Below, piece by piece: positions 1 through 10,233 of a stretch of 19,017 nt of DNA (position 1 is the first letter of the stretch; every line of letters begins with the position of its first letter). The notes beneath the pieces were generated by a model. It saw only the letters and a program-made list of their open reading frames with translations, was not told the origin of the DNA and ran no database searches. Source of the DNA: Mucidula mucida (lineage: Eukaryota; Basidiomycota; Agaricomycetes; Agaricales; Physalacriaceae); assembly GCA_015501055.1 (NCBI GenBank), contig JADNYV010000640.1, forward strand, positions 1 through 19,017, read 5' to 3'. The translations under genes and the position numbers were made by a program.

Positions 1-2
1 AG

Positions 3-104
3 TCTGAGATGGAAAACGACGGTCCGAGTGCGGCTGAAGGCGCCAAATCGGGATCACAGACTAAAGAGGACTTGGACGACGCGTCTGAGTTCCTTGGGCT
101 CTAA
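3..104 (+). CDS. 3' end of an unidentified protein-coding gene (partial)
   Basis: An open frame enters from the left edge and ends at a TAA at 102-104. About 33 residues are visible; they are hydrophilic and rich in Ser, Gly, Glu and Asp, ending in the peptide DDASEFLGL. No domain can be recognised. It looks like the disordered C-terminal tail of a plus-strand gene that lies mostly outside the window. The frame is short enough to be open by chance, so the call rests mainly on its acidic, non-repetitive composition and on the non-coding sequence that follows it. Confidence 0.4.
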   Translation, partial: SEMENDGPSAAEGAKSGSQTKEDLDDASEFLGL

Positions 105-1242
105 TTCGTGTTATACACTAATTACAAACATTCTAAGCACATAAATACGCGTCGAATACATTGTCAGTAGGCGATAAATAGGCTAGGAGGGGAGAAACAA
201 AGAAATAGAATAAATACATGTCGAGAATTGGGCGGGCTCGAACCCCCGGACGGCAGTTGCCGGTTACCCGGGGCTGTACGGAGGTGGCCCATTAGCGTTT
301 ACTAAAGTTGATCGTGGAGGTTAATAAAACGATGCAATTTGCCGCCGGCAAAAAAAGGGTTCTGCTCTTAACCATCATGATCACTGCTTGGACCACCGTG
401 CCCACGCGACTACAGCGCTCGTTGGGCTATATGATCTCGCGAAACGTGTATCTGTCTCGACTTAAGCGCACGACCTGGTTCCTGCATTACTCGGCGACCA
501 GGCGAGCGACAAGTCGTCTTCGGTGCCGCTCCGGTATTCCTTTCCCCCACTCCCCCACTCGCGGTTTATGACGCGCTGATTTCTTGCAAGTCGTTTTCTG
601 GCTTCCCCACTGTCCACTCAGCCTGAGTTGCCACACAAAAAGACGTCTGCATTTTACAGCAAATGCATGAATGGAGGACTCTGTTGAGGCGAGTATGTCA
701 TGGACAACCAGTATGAGGGAATCGACATACATTCCCGGTGTCTTGATTGGTTTTACAACACATCCCATGGAATCATCTGCCAGTCATGTGGTACGTTGTA
801 TTTGCATTCTTTGGTTACCAATGTTGACCTGGACTTGCTAGAATGGAGACCTTAGGTCGAATTTTATGCCCGGCGGCCCGTCATGCGGCGTCATTCGCAG
901 CTGGTGGCGCCGCTACATTCCAAGGCCCACGCGACACGCGCCAGCAGACAATTGCTGCGTTCCCCGACGCTCCCGATATTCCGATCAGCCTTTGAGAACG
1001 CAGCTTTTCAGCGTAACTTTAGTGCTGCGTTTCGACCTCCATTTTGGTGCGCTTCTGAACGTCAGTCCCTACGTATCAGTCTGCTTACACAAGTCAGTAT
1101 TCCGGCTACAAAGCCGAAAATTCACGTCCAGCAGCATAAATACAATACGCTGGAGCCCCACTGTCACCCACATGATCTTATAGAGGCGTGTGCCATGGGG
1201 GATATTGAAATTTGCTGGACGAGGATGGGGTCAGATGACGGT

Positions 1243-1250
1243 TGACGTCA
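1243..1250. promoter_or_regulatory. CRE-type palindrome TGACGTCA
   Basis: A perfect eight-base palindrome TGACGTCA, the consensus bound by ATF/CREB-type bZIP factors, lies 26 bp upstream of the TATA box and about 110 bp upstream of the transporter ATG. A second half-site, TGACG, sits just upstream at 1236-1240. Position and spacing suit a promoter element. Binding is inferred from the motif alone. Confidence 0.5.
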
Positions 1251-1275
1251 CGATTTTAGGCTTTTCGCTTTCCGC

Positions 1276-1281
1276 TATAAA
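1276..1281 (+). promoter_or_regulatory. TATA box of the MFS transporter gene
   Basis: TATAAA lies 80 bp upstream of the ATG at 1361, which leaves a leader of about 50 nt, a usual arrangement for a fungal Pol II gene. A CRE palindrome lies directly upstream. Confidence 0.5.
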
Positions 1282-1360
1282 GTGCGTGCGTGCGCAAAGC
1301 TCGGAGCAAGAGGCTTCTTTGCCGAACGGGGACTCTCATCTCACAATCACTATCACGACT

Positions 1361-3151
1361 ATGGTGAGCACGACAAAGAAGCCCTATCTGGGTATGACCG
1401 GTACCAAGCTCAATGCTTGGGTGTCGGTTGCATGTATCACCGCCATGACGCTGTTCGGTAGGTGCTTTTCGTGCTGGAAGTGAAATGCTTATCATTGTGC
1501 AGGATACGACCAAGGCGTGTTTGGTGGCATTATCGTGACAGACGACTTCTTACGACAGATGGGCTATCCCGATGCCGATCTGCAAGGGACCATCGTTTCG
1601 TTATACGATATTGGGTGGTATGTCCTCTTCTCGTCGTTGATTGATCTCATGTGTTACTTAGCTTCACTGGTGCCATGGCTACCTTTGCTTTCGGGGAGTA
1701 CTTCGGGCGCAAGAAATCGTTGATCATCGGGGTCATTGTCATGTCCATTGGCGCTATTCTCCAGGCAGCAGCTACCAACGTTCCAATGATGATCGTGGCG
1801 AGGCTTATTACTGGCGTGGGTAATGGGTTCGTAGTGTTCGTTGACTACCTCTACCCTCCGTTAATCTCGCGTCACGGTTAGTGTCAACACGGCGACAGCA
1901 CCAGTTTGGCAGAGCGAAACTACGAAGGCGAGCCTGAAGGGGAAGCTCATCGTCTTGGGCATGATGTAGGTTTTCTTTTTGGTTACTGCCTGATGACCTC
2001 TAAAGTACTCTTAGCATGAACATCGCCGGGTTCTCTCTCAGTAACTGGATGACATACGGCTTTTCATTCCTCTCCGGGAGCATCAGCTGGCGTTTCCCTA
2101 TCGCATTCCAGCTCGTCTTCTCCGTCATCATGCTCGCTACCATCCCTTGGCTTCCCGAGTCTCCACGTTGGTTGCTAGCGCATGGATATGAGAAGGAAGG
2201 TGTGACTGTCCTTGCGGCGCTAGAGGGTGAGGGCACTTCCATCGACGACAAACACATTCTTGCAGAGAAAGAAGAAATCTTGGAGGCAGTTCGGATTGAG
2301 AGGGAGCAGCGTCCGCCGTTGAAAGATATCCTGAGGGGAAGGACCGGCAACACGGGTATGGTGAAGCGATTTCTCTTGGGCGCAGGTACACAGTGGATGC
2401 AGCAGCTCGTTGGCATCAACGTTACGAGTTATTAGTATGTGCTCTTTGCCTTTACTTCATTATCGTTTTACTGACAAGCACATTAGTCTGCCTTTGGTCC
2501 TCCAAAATTCCGTCGGCCTTTCGAACAACCTCTCCCGCCTTCTCGCCGCATGCAACTCGGTCTCGTATCTCGTGTTCTCCTTTGCTGGGTTGCTGTTCAT
2601 CGAGCGCGCTGGGCGTCGCAAGCTTATGATATACGGCGCTGCAGGCCAAGCGGTCTGCTACATGTTCATATCCGCATTCCTATCGCAGGGCGGGGAGAAG
2701 TACGGGGCCGCCGCGACGGCGTTTTTCTTCTTGTACTACGTGTTTTTCGGGATCTGCTGGCAGGGCGTGCCATGGTTGTACCCCGTGGAGATCAACTCGT
2801 TGAACATGCGTACGATGGGAGCGGCATTAGCCACGGGGAGCAATTGCATATCGAACTATGTGGTTGTGCAGGCTACGCCGCCGGGCATTGAGAATCTGGG
2901 GTGGAAGTTTTATTTGATATGGATGGCGTTCAATGCGGCGTTTGTCCCGGTACGTTGAGCGTTTATCTTGCGTACTGTTCTAACTTTGTTGATAGTTGAT
3001 CTATTTGGTATACCCCGAGACGTCGAACAGACATCTGGAGGATGTGGATCGTCTGTATAGGGAGAATGAGGGCATGGTCTGGGTGTTCAGAAATAAGAGG
3101 CGATACAGACGGAGCGTCCGGAGAGGTATCAGAGTTTGGACAATGATCTGA
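1361..3151 (+). CDS. MFS sugar transporter, seven exons, C-terminal frame disrupted
   Basis: This is a proton-coupled or facilitative sugar porter of the major facilitator superfamily in the plasma membrane. Exons are 1361-1457, 1503-1617, 1662-1826, 1882-1965, 2015-2434, 2487-2949 and 2996-3151; the introns are 44-55 nt and all GT-AG. The fourth intron-exon boundary uses GTTCGT at 1827, because only this donor restores the family motif GNGVNTATAPVWQ. Visible hallmarks are GYDQGVFGG (33-41), the loop 2-3 motif GRKK (86-89), PESPRW (201-206), QQLVGIN (283-289), ERAGRRK and PETSNR (455-460), with about 12 hydrophobic segments between them. The substrate cannot be told from sequence. As read, the protein is 499 residues. 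After residue 482 the frame changes to an Arg-rich tail ending at TGA 3149, whereas one extra G near 3095-3099 would continue a family-like acidic tail to TAG at 3211. The transport core is intact either way. Confidence 0.93.
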
Positions 3152-3371
3152 AGCAGAGGGTGGGCGGGAAGGATCTTGATGATACCAGTCTTGAACATGT
3201 CGAGCACGTTTAGTTTATTTCTGCTTTTGTATCATTTTAAACATCAGGCTTGTACAGTACCAGTAGCTAATGGATACTCCTAACCAACACTTTCTTCTTC
3301 GTGCAGTGTTTTTGCTCTTTGAGAAACGCCTTGTGCTATGCCGGCGGCAATATCCATGTTGATCCCGAACC

Positions 3372-5059
3372 ATGACCATCTCCAAACTCCCGATGGTAAA
3401 GCAGCGCGTCGAAACACAGTACGCCGACTTTGATATAGACCGTAGGTCGTCGTCCGTCATAGACGAAAATACTTCCCCTCTCAATCCCCTCTTTTAGATT
3501 TCTACACATTGCACATTTCTGAGGGCGGAGCTACAACCGAAACGGAGCCTTCTACTTCACCGTGTACTATCGATGACCTCCCATTCGAGATTATCCAAAC
3601 CATATTCACGGAAGCGTGCACCGACGAATTTATCTGGCTTACTTCGGAGGCCTCGCCCTTTGCCCACATACCGACAGATGAATTATTGAAACATCCACTG
3701 CCTTTTGATGTCCCGGATGACCTCTCATACGAGCCCTTGCAAATTACCCTTCTCCGTGTCTCGTCGCGTTGGCGCGCTATAGGATGCGCGACTAGCAATA
3801 TCTGGGGCAGAGTAGTTCTCACTCTGTCGTGTGTGGGACCATTTCCCGATCCGCAAGATACGTCGTGTCTAGCATGGCGTCGGCTGGATCGCGTCTTGGG
3901 ATACGCGCGGGGGGCGGTGATGCATGTCATCTGCCAAGGATGGATGGGGAATGCATATACGGCGTCCCTCTGTGCTCGTCTATTTCGCACTTCCAACCAG
4001 TGGCAGACTGCGCATCTGCATCTGAACGGCTTGACGACGATACGCCTGATGGATGCGCTCGAAGGCGAGCTCGCGCTGTTGCAAGTTCTAGATGTGTATC
4101 TTGGCCCTTTATGGCCGTTGGCGGAAGAGGAAGACATCTGCGAGGCATTTCGCGTGGCTCCGCGGCTCACGAATGTTCGAAGCACCTACGTCCAGTGGGA
4201 GCTGCAGTTTCCTTGGGCGCAGCTCATTGCGTTTACCACGAAAATATCTCGCAATCCTCATCTGCAGTACCTTAGGCGATCCCTAGAACGGAGTGCGCAG
4301 AAACTTGAGGTGCTGTTTGTCAATGCTTACTCTGCTTGGCCTCCCATACCATTCGAGGCTGAGGTAGACATGACGCTCAGTGGAGTGCTTCCCTCAGTTC
4401 GCAGTCTAGTTCTGAATGACGAACACACGCCGACTGTCTTCATATGTCCATCCTTGACCCATCTTACAGTCTATCCCCACGAGCGATTCAACTTTACCCC
4501 TTTGCCTCAAGCAGTATCTATGCTGGAACGCTCCTGCTGTTCCTTGACCTCTTTCTCCATGCACCGATTGCGTCCAATGGAGCCGGACTTGATTCACTTT
4601 CGCCGCGTCCTGCTGCTTTCACCTGCGTTGCGGTCTCTGTCGATAGTTGTTGACAGAAGGGAGTCTAGGCGCGTGAACCGCGTGCTTCGGCTTATGTTGG
4701 AGTTCATGAAGGGGTTCTATAAAGAGTTGAGGAAATTGCGATACCTGACGATTGAAACTGTTGCGAGGAATACACCAACTTCTTACGTTAATGACACGGG
4801 AGCTCTTCCCGGTGCGTTACCTCGTATTGAGGACGAGACAATCGACGTGCTGAGGTCTTTGTTCGCGGCGTATTTGCCAGCACCATCGGCTCAGGACTGG
4901 ACATGCTCTTCACAGGGACTCGCGGGGATAATATCGCACCCGAAAAACTTTGAGCTGAGTTCGGTGATGGAAACGGTCGCGTTTAGGGAACTGAAGAATT
5001 GCGAGAAGGGTCCTCTTGCCGTGGTACTGAAATTCAGTCGTACGTGTTTTTTTGGGTGA
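3372..5059 (+). CDS. F-box-like protein, first of a tandem pair
   Basis: Probable substrate adaptor of an SCF-type ubiquitin ligase, inferred only from the F-box-like N-terminus. The main exon has no in-frame ATG ahead of the F-box. An ATG at 3372 joined through a phase-1 intron at 3442-3497 (GTAGGT to TTTTAG) gives a 543-residue product, so I chose this start. The F-box-like segment runs from about residue 48 (DDLPFEIIQTIFTEAC) to RWRA at 114-117 and IWGRV near 124, with a variable insert in between as is common in mushroom F-box families. The rest resembles the irregular leucine-rich region of such proteins (for example LDVYLG, LRSLSIVVDRRESRRVNRVL). It is clearly paralogous to the next gene, sharing RLFRTSNQW, RRLDRVL and SRWRAI. 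The target is unknown. The C-terminal end after residue about 535 is uncertain. Confidence 0.8.
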
Positions 5060-5234
5060 TCCTTTCTTATCTAAAGGAAAAAACATAATTCGAAGGTTCC
5101 GAATATTCGGGGTTGTATGCGGGACCTTGGTAGCAATTGAAGTTACTTATTCGTTCTGAAGGAGTCTGTGTGGATTTTGAGCTGTTTTCTATATGAGTAG
5201 TCTATAGCTTTGGAAGCTAGTATCTGGTCAAGTG

Positions 5235-5249
5235 CACGGCACGGCACGG
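5235..5249 (+). repeat. Short tandem repeat (CACGG)x3
   Basis: Three perfect copies of CACGG lie 25 bp upstream of the proposed ATG of the second F-box gene, in its promoter or leader. It may be only a slippage tract. Confidence 0.5.
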
Positions 5250-5273
5250 CTAAGTAAGGCTGCGTCAACCGGA

Positions 5274-6930
5274 ATGGGTAGGTTACATGTGTCTTGTTCA
5301 TATGCACGTCTATTGATTTTGAATCCCCAGTAACACCGCACGCACTACCAGACCGTATATGGACTATCGTTGAGGACTTTCCGACGGGAATTTTGCAGAC
5401 CATATTCGCAGAAGCCTGCGGCGATGGATACATCTGGGTCTACCACGACGCCCTAGACACGCCCTTCCATCTTCCTAGTAACCCATCTCCTACCCAGGAG
5501 CCCTTTGCTATCACTCTCCTCCACATATGTTCCCGCTGGAGAGCGATAGCTCGGGTTACTCGGACTATGTGGGAGAGAGTAGGACTTGTGCTGTCCACGG
5601 CAGAGGTTTCCGAAGATATATTTTGGCTCTCGGTGCGGCGACTTGATCGCGTTTTGAAGTACGCGAGGAAGGCCCCAATGAGCGTTAAATGCCAGGGCGC
5701 CTTGTACAACAATCACCATGCGACTCTCTGTGATCGTCTCTTTCGAACATCTAATCAGTGGAAGCATGCTGACTTGCATTTGACCGGTGAGACAACGATG
5801 AAACCCATACTGTGGCTCAAAGGACGACTCGCCTTATTGGAGAGTTTAGACCTATATCTAGTACTGGAACAGCCCACTGAGGACAGTGACGACCTATCTC
5901 TGGTGTTCCGCCGGGCACCGTTGCGCGTCGACGTTACCTGCGGCTATAGTTTGTGGGCGTACAAATTTCCTTGGCCACAGATACAGCATTTTTCCGGTAC
6001 ATTTTCTCGTGATACACCCTTCCAGTACGCCATGCGTTCCCTTGAACGCCAATCCCCGCACCTTCGTTCCATGTTTCTCAAGGCCCCGCAGCTGTTCCCA
6101 TCCGTCGATCCAGTCGACTTCGCCAATCATCACAGAACCCATACGTCCCTGCACACCTTGACGATGGCGGATGCCTTTTCCGCTTCTCGAATCATATGCC
6201 CGCCCTTGACCAATCTCTCTCTCATCCAGCACGTCCCCGGACGAAGCACTTATACGCTTTTGACTATTGCCTCCTCCCTCGTTGCATCGTCTCGCTGTTC
6301 ATTGACATCATTATCCATCAATTACCTTCGACCTATGCCCCACGAATTAGAGCCGCTTCGCCAAATACTGCTGCGCTCCCCGAATATGGAACGTTTATCA
6401 ATACTTGTCGCCCAACGAGAACCGAGGCGGATCAATCGGGTGGCTCGACTTCTTCTGGACTTCTTCAAGAGCTGTGCCGGGGCGATGCGATTTTTGCGCT
6501 CTCTATCCATTGAGCTGCTCGTCCGAGACGAAGAGGTGCGGATGATACCTGGTCCAGTGCCCCCGTTGGAACTTGACACCCTTGGTTTGGAGGCCGTTCT
6601 CGTTAAAGCCTATGCGGCGCCGCCTTTTCAAGCCCATCACCATAGTATCGCCTTAGCGTTATCTTCCAACATGGGAAGGTCGGAAGTGATTTCACAGGAG
6701 TTTATTACAGCATCCGAAAAGACACTGGATCAGATACTGGAGTGCAGAATGTATGCCCTCGAGTTCGCGTTGAAAGTGAGACGTGAGTTCTTCTCCGTTT
6801 TCAATCAATGTTTCATTTTGCTAACGTATACTGGCAGAAACTTGGACTGGGTGTGATTGGTGGATGCTTTGCGTCAGTCCTGAACGATCCGTTGGACAAT
6901 CTGTACCGCTTGTACGCCGCACGTTGTTAA
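5274..6930 (+). CDS. F-box-like protein, second of a tandem pair
   Basis: Paralogue of the upstream gene, head-to-tail with 214 bp between them. The large exon again lacks an in-frame ATG. The best start is ATG at 5274 with a four-base coding exon (5274-5277), a phase-1 intron 5278-5330 with donor GTAGGT, and a main exon 5331-6775. A last intron 6776-6837 (GTGAGA donor, GCTAAC branch-like site at 6820-6825) leads to exon 6838-6930, giving 513 residues. The F-box-like segment spans about residues 16-95 (EDFPTGILQTIFAEAC, SRWRAI at 69-74, MWERV). Shared motifs with the first copy include RLFRTSNQW, RRLDRVL and LSI-containing leucine-rich strands. The alternative GTGAGT donor at 6783 would give a Trp-rich, unlikely tail. 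Likely an SCF adaptor; target unknown. Confidence 0.8.
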
Positions 6931-8731
6931 CGCTCACTTGAATTGCCTGTCGGGATGGCGAGGGGATACTCATAGATCGTTACTTATGCACCAACTTCTA
7001 CATTCTTGTACTATCAGAAGTCTCCGATTGACACGCACTATATATCACAGTATCGCCGCTTGTGACTGCTACTCATCAAAGATTTCAACGATCACAAGCC
7101 AATGAAAGAGAACAGTGTGAATCTGATGGCTCACAAGTCAACAGGTCGACTGGTGTTAAGGTTAGGGTTCGCCACTCTTCTTACTTTCTTGCCATCGTGT
7201 GGATTGCGATATTTTGACGCTAGCGAGCTGTAAGGTGGCCGCTCGACTTCACATATGCAGCTATTTGTCGTTCAGCGCGCTCTGGCATCCGGAACGTCGA
7301 TGATTATGGACTGCCTCCTTGCACCAACAACTTTGAAAGACCCAATGGTGTACAATTGTGATTATACTCAGCCTCTACTAAGACGTACTTTACGGATCTG
7401 TAATAAGCTCTGTTCTTGGTCAAGGGGGAAGGTACGGTCATTACCGTTGAAACGGTTGAAAGAATTGCGCGTGGAGTTCCGACGGACTAGCGCGTCTGTT
7501 TAAGGCGCAGGCGGTGCGAGAGTAACAACATGATCATCATTGACTGCAAGAAATCATTAGCAGCTTCACCGATTCACGCAGAGTTGGCAAAAAGAGAAGC
7601 GCAGTTGCCGGCTCGGCTGACGCGTTTGGCACGTGATGACCCACTCAGCAAGTGTCTAGACTCGGTCTACGGCGCCTATCTTTCCACCATCACGGTCTGT
7701 ATCTTTTGTTTGAACATTCAGGCTTCCAAGTCCTTCTGAGAAACTACGGCTTTGAACGAGCTATACGCGTCTCTGGTAGACGATATCAACTTTTGAACTT
7801 GCCAGATGCCGTGGAGGGATCTAACTTGAAAATCCAAATTTGTGTCGTACGGTGTGTTTTATCTACAGCAGTCTCAACGATGCGAGGTGCTCATCTGGTA
7901 GATAGCCACGGCTACGACGAACGTTATCTTCCGGACCATGCCACTCCAAAGTAACTTTGTCGACTTGACCTGGCAGCAATAATTGGTCTTATCGTAAATT
8001 ACAGCAATGTATATTCCCATCGACTTCTACCCGTCTGCCGGCGATCGTCAGTAATACGACAATCGAGTGCCGGACTAGCACTTGAGTGTATGGGTACCAG
8101 GCCTGTAACGAACTTCTGAGGTAACTGTTACATTTTATTTCCGAGTAGTTGTCTGACTTTCATTACCAGGTGTATGCTGCGTTATTATGAATATACTGTT
8201 GTAGAAGCACAAATCTCCGTTTTCCTTCCCTTTGGTAATATGACTTTGCTGGTCACGAATCATCACGCCTCGAATTTGAGTAAGTGTGAGCGGATTTTTC
8301 TGCCTCATACACTGACCACTAATCCCACTGACCAGTGCCGGGGATCTACGACTTTTTGGCAAAGGGACTTGCCAAGCTTTGCTGCGTGCCCGTGTTGTTC
8401 AGCGCGACCGCAAGTGTCTTAACCATACAGCCGTCGTAGGTTTATTGCGCGATCTCCGATGGCTAAGGGATCTTTCGGAGGGGCGCGTCTCGTGTTATTA
8501 TATGTTGAATGGGATATCGCCCAGCTTGTAGGTATCGTGCTCGGATTTTCGCTATTTTTGACAATCAACTAAATTCAGATGCTTCCTATATCCGGTGACA
8601 ACCTCACACCCACCGGTTTGCGTCATGTCTTCAGCACCGACAAGCTGAGATGAGGACACCGGTGACGATGATGGTATGCTCCGCATATAAGCTCAAGCTC
8701 GTTTTCATTTTGTCTTTCTACCAGCATCGCC
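6931..8731. other. Long spacer with no supported gene
   Basis: About 1.8 kb between the second F-box gene and the dehydrogenase. Small ATG-initiated frames at 7255-7503 and 7530-7739 encode 82 and 69 residues without recognisable domains. The second ends in a DDPLSKCLDSVYGAY stretch faintly like the C-terminus of the preceding F-box protein (NDPLDNLYRLYAA), so a decayed paralogue is possible but not shown. A telomere-like tract lies at 7156-7168. The right end from about 8640 is the dehydrogenase promoter, with a TATA-like motif at 8686-8690. Confidence 0.5.
8686..8690 (+). promoter_or_regulatory. TATA-like box of the dehydrogenase gene
   Basis: The motif CATATAAG places TATAA 42 bp upstream of the ATG at 8732, in the normal place for a short-leader fungal promoter. 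No other element near it can be named with confidence. Confidence 0.4.
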
Positions 8732-10233
8732 ATGCAAACCGCATCCTTTGTAGCAGAAAAAGTGATTGGTCACGGAACTTCCGAGACCACAGCAGATGTC
8801 TCGAATCCCGGCAACGATGCTGCGCAGTTTGGCGAAGACGGAGAGAAGATGTTGGCATTGGTCTGGAAGGCGAAGGGGCAAGTCGAAATGGGTAATTGAG
8901 GACATCGACTCGTTTGATTGAAGCTCACATACTTTACGTTCTAGTCGAGACCGCCAAACCCAAACTCATCGACGCGCGAGATGTCGTACTCAGAGTGACT
9001 GGAACGACGATATGCGGAAGCGACCTCCACCTTCTTCACGGTGCGATCATGCAGATGCAATCTGGCGACATTCTTGGCCATGAATTTTGTGGAGTTGTCG
9101 AGTCAGCGGGTCCCGAAGCGAAATCTAGGGGAGTGAAGGAAGGACAGCGTGTTGTAGCGTCGTTCCAGATTGCTTGCGGCGACTGCAAGTACTGCAAGGA
9201 AGATCTCTCCAGTATGTGCGAGATGACGAATCCATCTGGGTTGACGCGGGCCATGTGGGGCAAACAAACGGCGGGTTTCTTTGGGTACTCCCATTTGACG
9301 GGCGGCTACGCTGGTTAGCGTCTCGTCAAATTCTCACCTGCAATCTATTAATGCTCGATGTAGGGGGCCAAGCGGAGTACGTTCGGGTTCCATTCGGAGA
9401 TGTCAACCTTCTTCCACTCCCGGACGATGTACCGGATGAGAAGGGACTCTACCTCAGTGACGTCCTCTGCACGTCGTATCACGCTGTTGTCGATACAGGC
9501 GTCGAAGAGGGTCATAACGTTGCCATTTGGGGTGCAGGTCCCATTGGGCTGATAGCTGCTCATCTCGCTCTGAAGCAGAAGAAAGCGGCAAGGGTTATAT
9601 TGATCGACGCTGTACAGTGGAGGTTGGACTGGGCGAAGCACAAGGTTCCAGGCTTGGAAGTCTTGAATTACAAGGAGCTGCCGAAGGGGGACAGCGTTAC
9701 GATGAAGCTTCACGAGCTTGTGCCTGGTGGCTGGGATATTTGTATCGACGTCGCTGGTGGAGAATATGCCAAGGTATGTTCTTTGCGTGTTCGATTATCA
9801 TTGACCGCTAATCTTGCTATAGGGATGGGCGCATTATTTCGAGATGGGCCTCGGCGCCGAGACAGACACCTCCGAGATTATCAATGAGATGATCACGTCG
9901 ACGCGACACTTTGGCCGCTGCGGGATCACGGCGGCATACAGCGGTTTCACAAACCACTTCAACGTCGGGGCGCTTATGGAACGTGGTATTCGGTTGATTG
10001 GCAACGGTCAAGCGCCCGTTCATCGTTACTGGAAAGAGCTTCTTGCGCAGATACAGGACGGAACGTTGGACCCCACGATGATGTTGAGCCATCGCGTACG
10101 GTTGGAGGACACGGCGAAGGCTTATCATAAGTTCGATGCGAGAGATGAAAAGGCGAGGATGTTGAAGGTGTTCATCGAGACGAAGCATTCGTTCCCTAAG
10201 GCGGAAAAGACGCCTATTTTGTCGCGAGTTTAA
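8732..10233 (+). CDS. Zinc-dependent alcohol/formaldehyde dehydrogenase-like protein (MDR superfamily)
   Basis: Predicted NAD-dependent oxidoreductase of the medium-chain dehydrogenase superfamily. Exons are 8732-8891, 8945-9313, 9364-9773 and 9823-10233, with GT-AG introns of 49-53 nt, giving 449 residues. The zinc-binding GroES-like domain holds the catalytic ligands Cys77 (CGSDLH) and His99 (GHE) and probably Asp209 (YLSDVL), the Asp ligand typical of glutathione-independent formaldehyde dehydrogenase-like enzymes. Cys131, 134, 137 and 145 form the structural zinc lobe. The Rossmann fold carries GAGPIGL at 233-239, and an acidic residue at the end of the second strand (VILIDAVQW) favours NAD over NADP. 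About 40 residues precede the usual family start (near ALVWKAKG), an unusual extension with no clear targeting signal. All catalytic positions are intact. The true substrate is unknown; other alcohols or aldehydes are possible. Confidence 0.93.

Larger units (their letters stand above)
105..1360. other. Intergenic region with no supported gene
   Basis: About 1.25 kb separates the left partial gene from the sugar transporter. Several short open frames occur on both strands, but none has a recognisable domain or a convincing splice structure. Items seen are a Pol III B-box-like motif on the minus strand near 231-250, two direct copies of CCCCCACT near 543-559, a (GTGC)n stretch near 1283-1293, and the CRE and TATA motifs listed separately. 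The last 120 bp reads as the transporter promoter and 5' leader. Confidence 0.6.

Noticed and set aside
225..290. Possible tRNA gene on the minus strand
   Set aside because: A good Pol III B-box/T-arm core (GGTTCGAGCCC) is present, but no A box is seen, the T stem has a mismatch, and no 5' acceptor strand pairs with the bases after the T arm in the right register. At most it is a relic or chance match.
880..1245. 120-residue open frame upstream of the transporter
   Set aside because: It has no domain, composition looks like non-coding translation, and it overlaps another unrelated open frame as well as the CRE of the transporter promoter.
3502..4185. 227-residue minus-strand open frame
   Set aside because: It is antisense to the first F-box gene and has no recognisable domain; the plus-strand frame has a clear paralogue.
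8063..8085. Inverted repeat (TCGAGTGC / GCACTTGA, 7-nt loop)
   Set aside because: Only 8 bp with one wobble pair and no T-tract or neighbouring gene feature; expected by chance in a 19-kb window.
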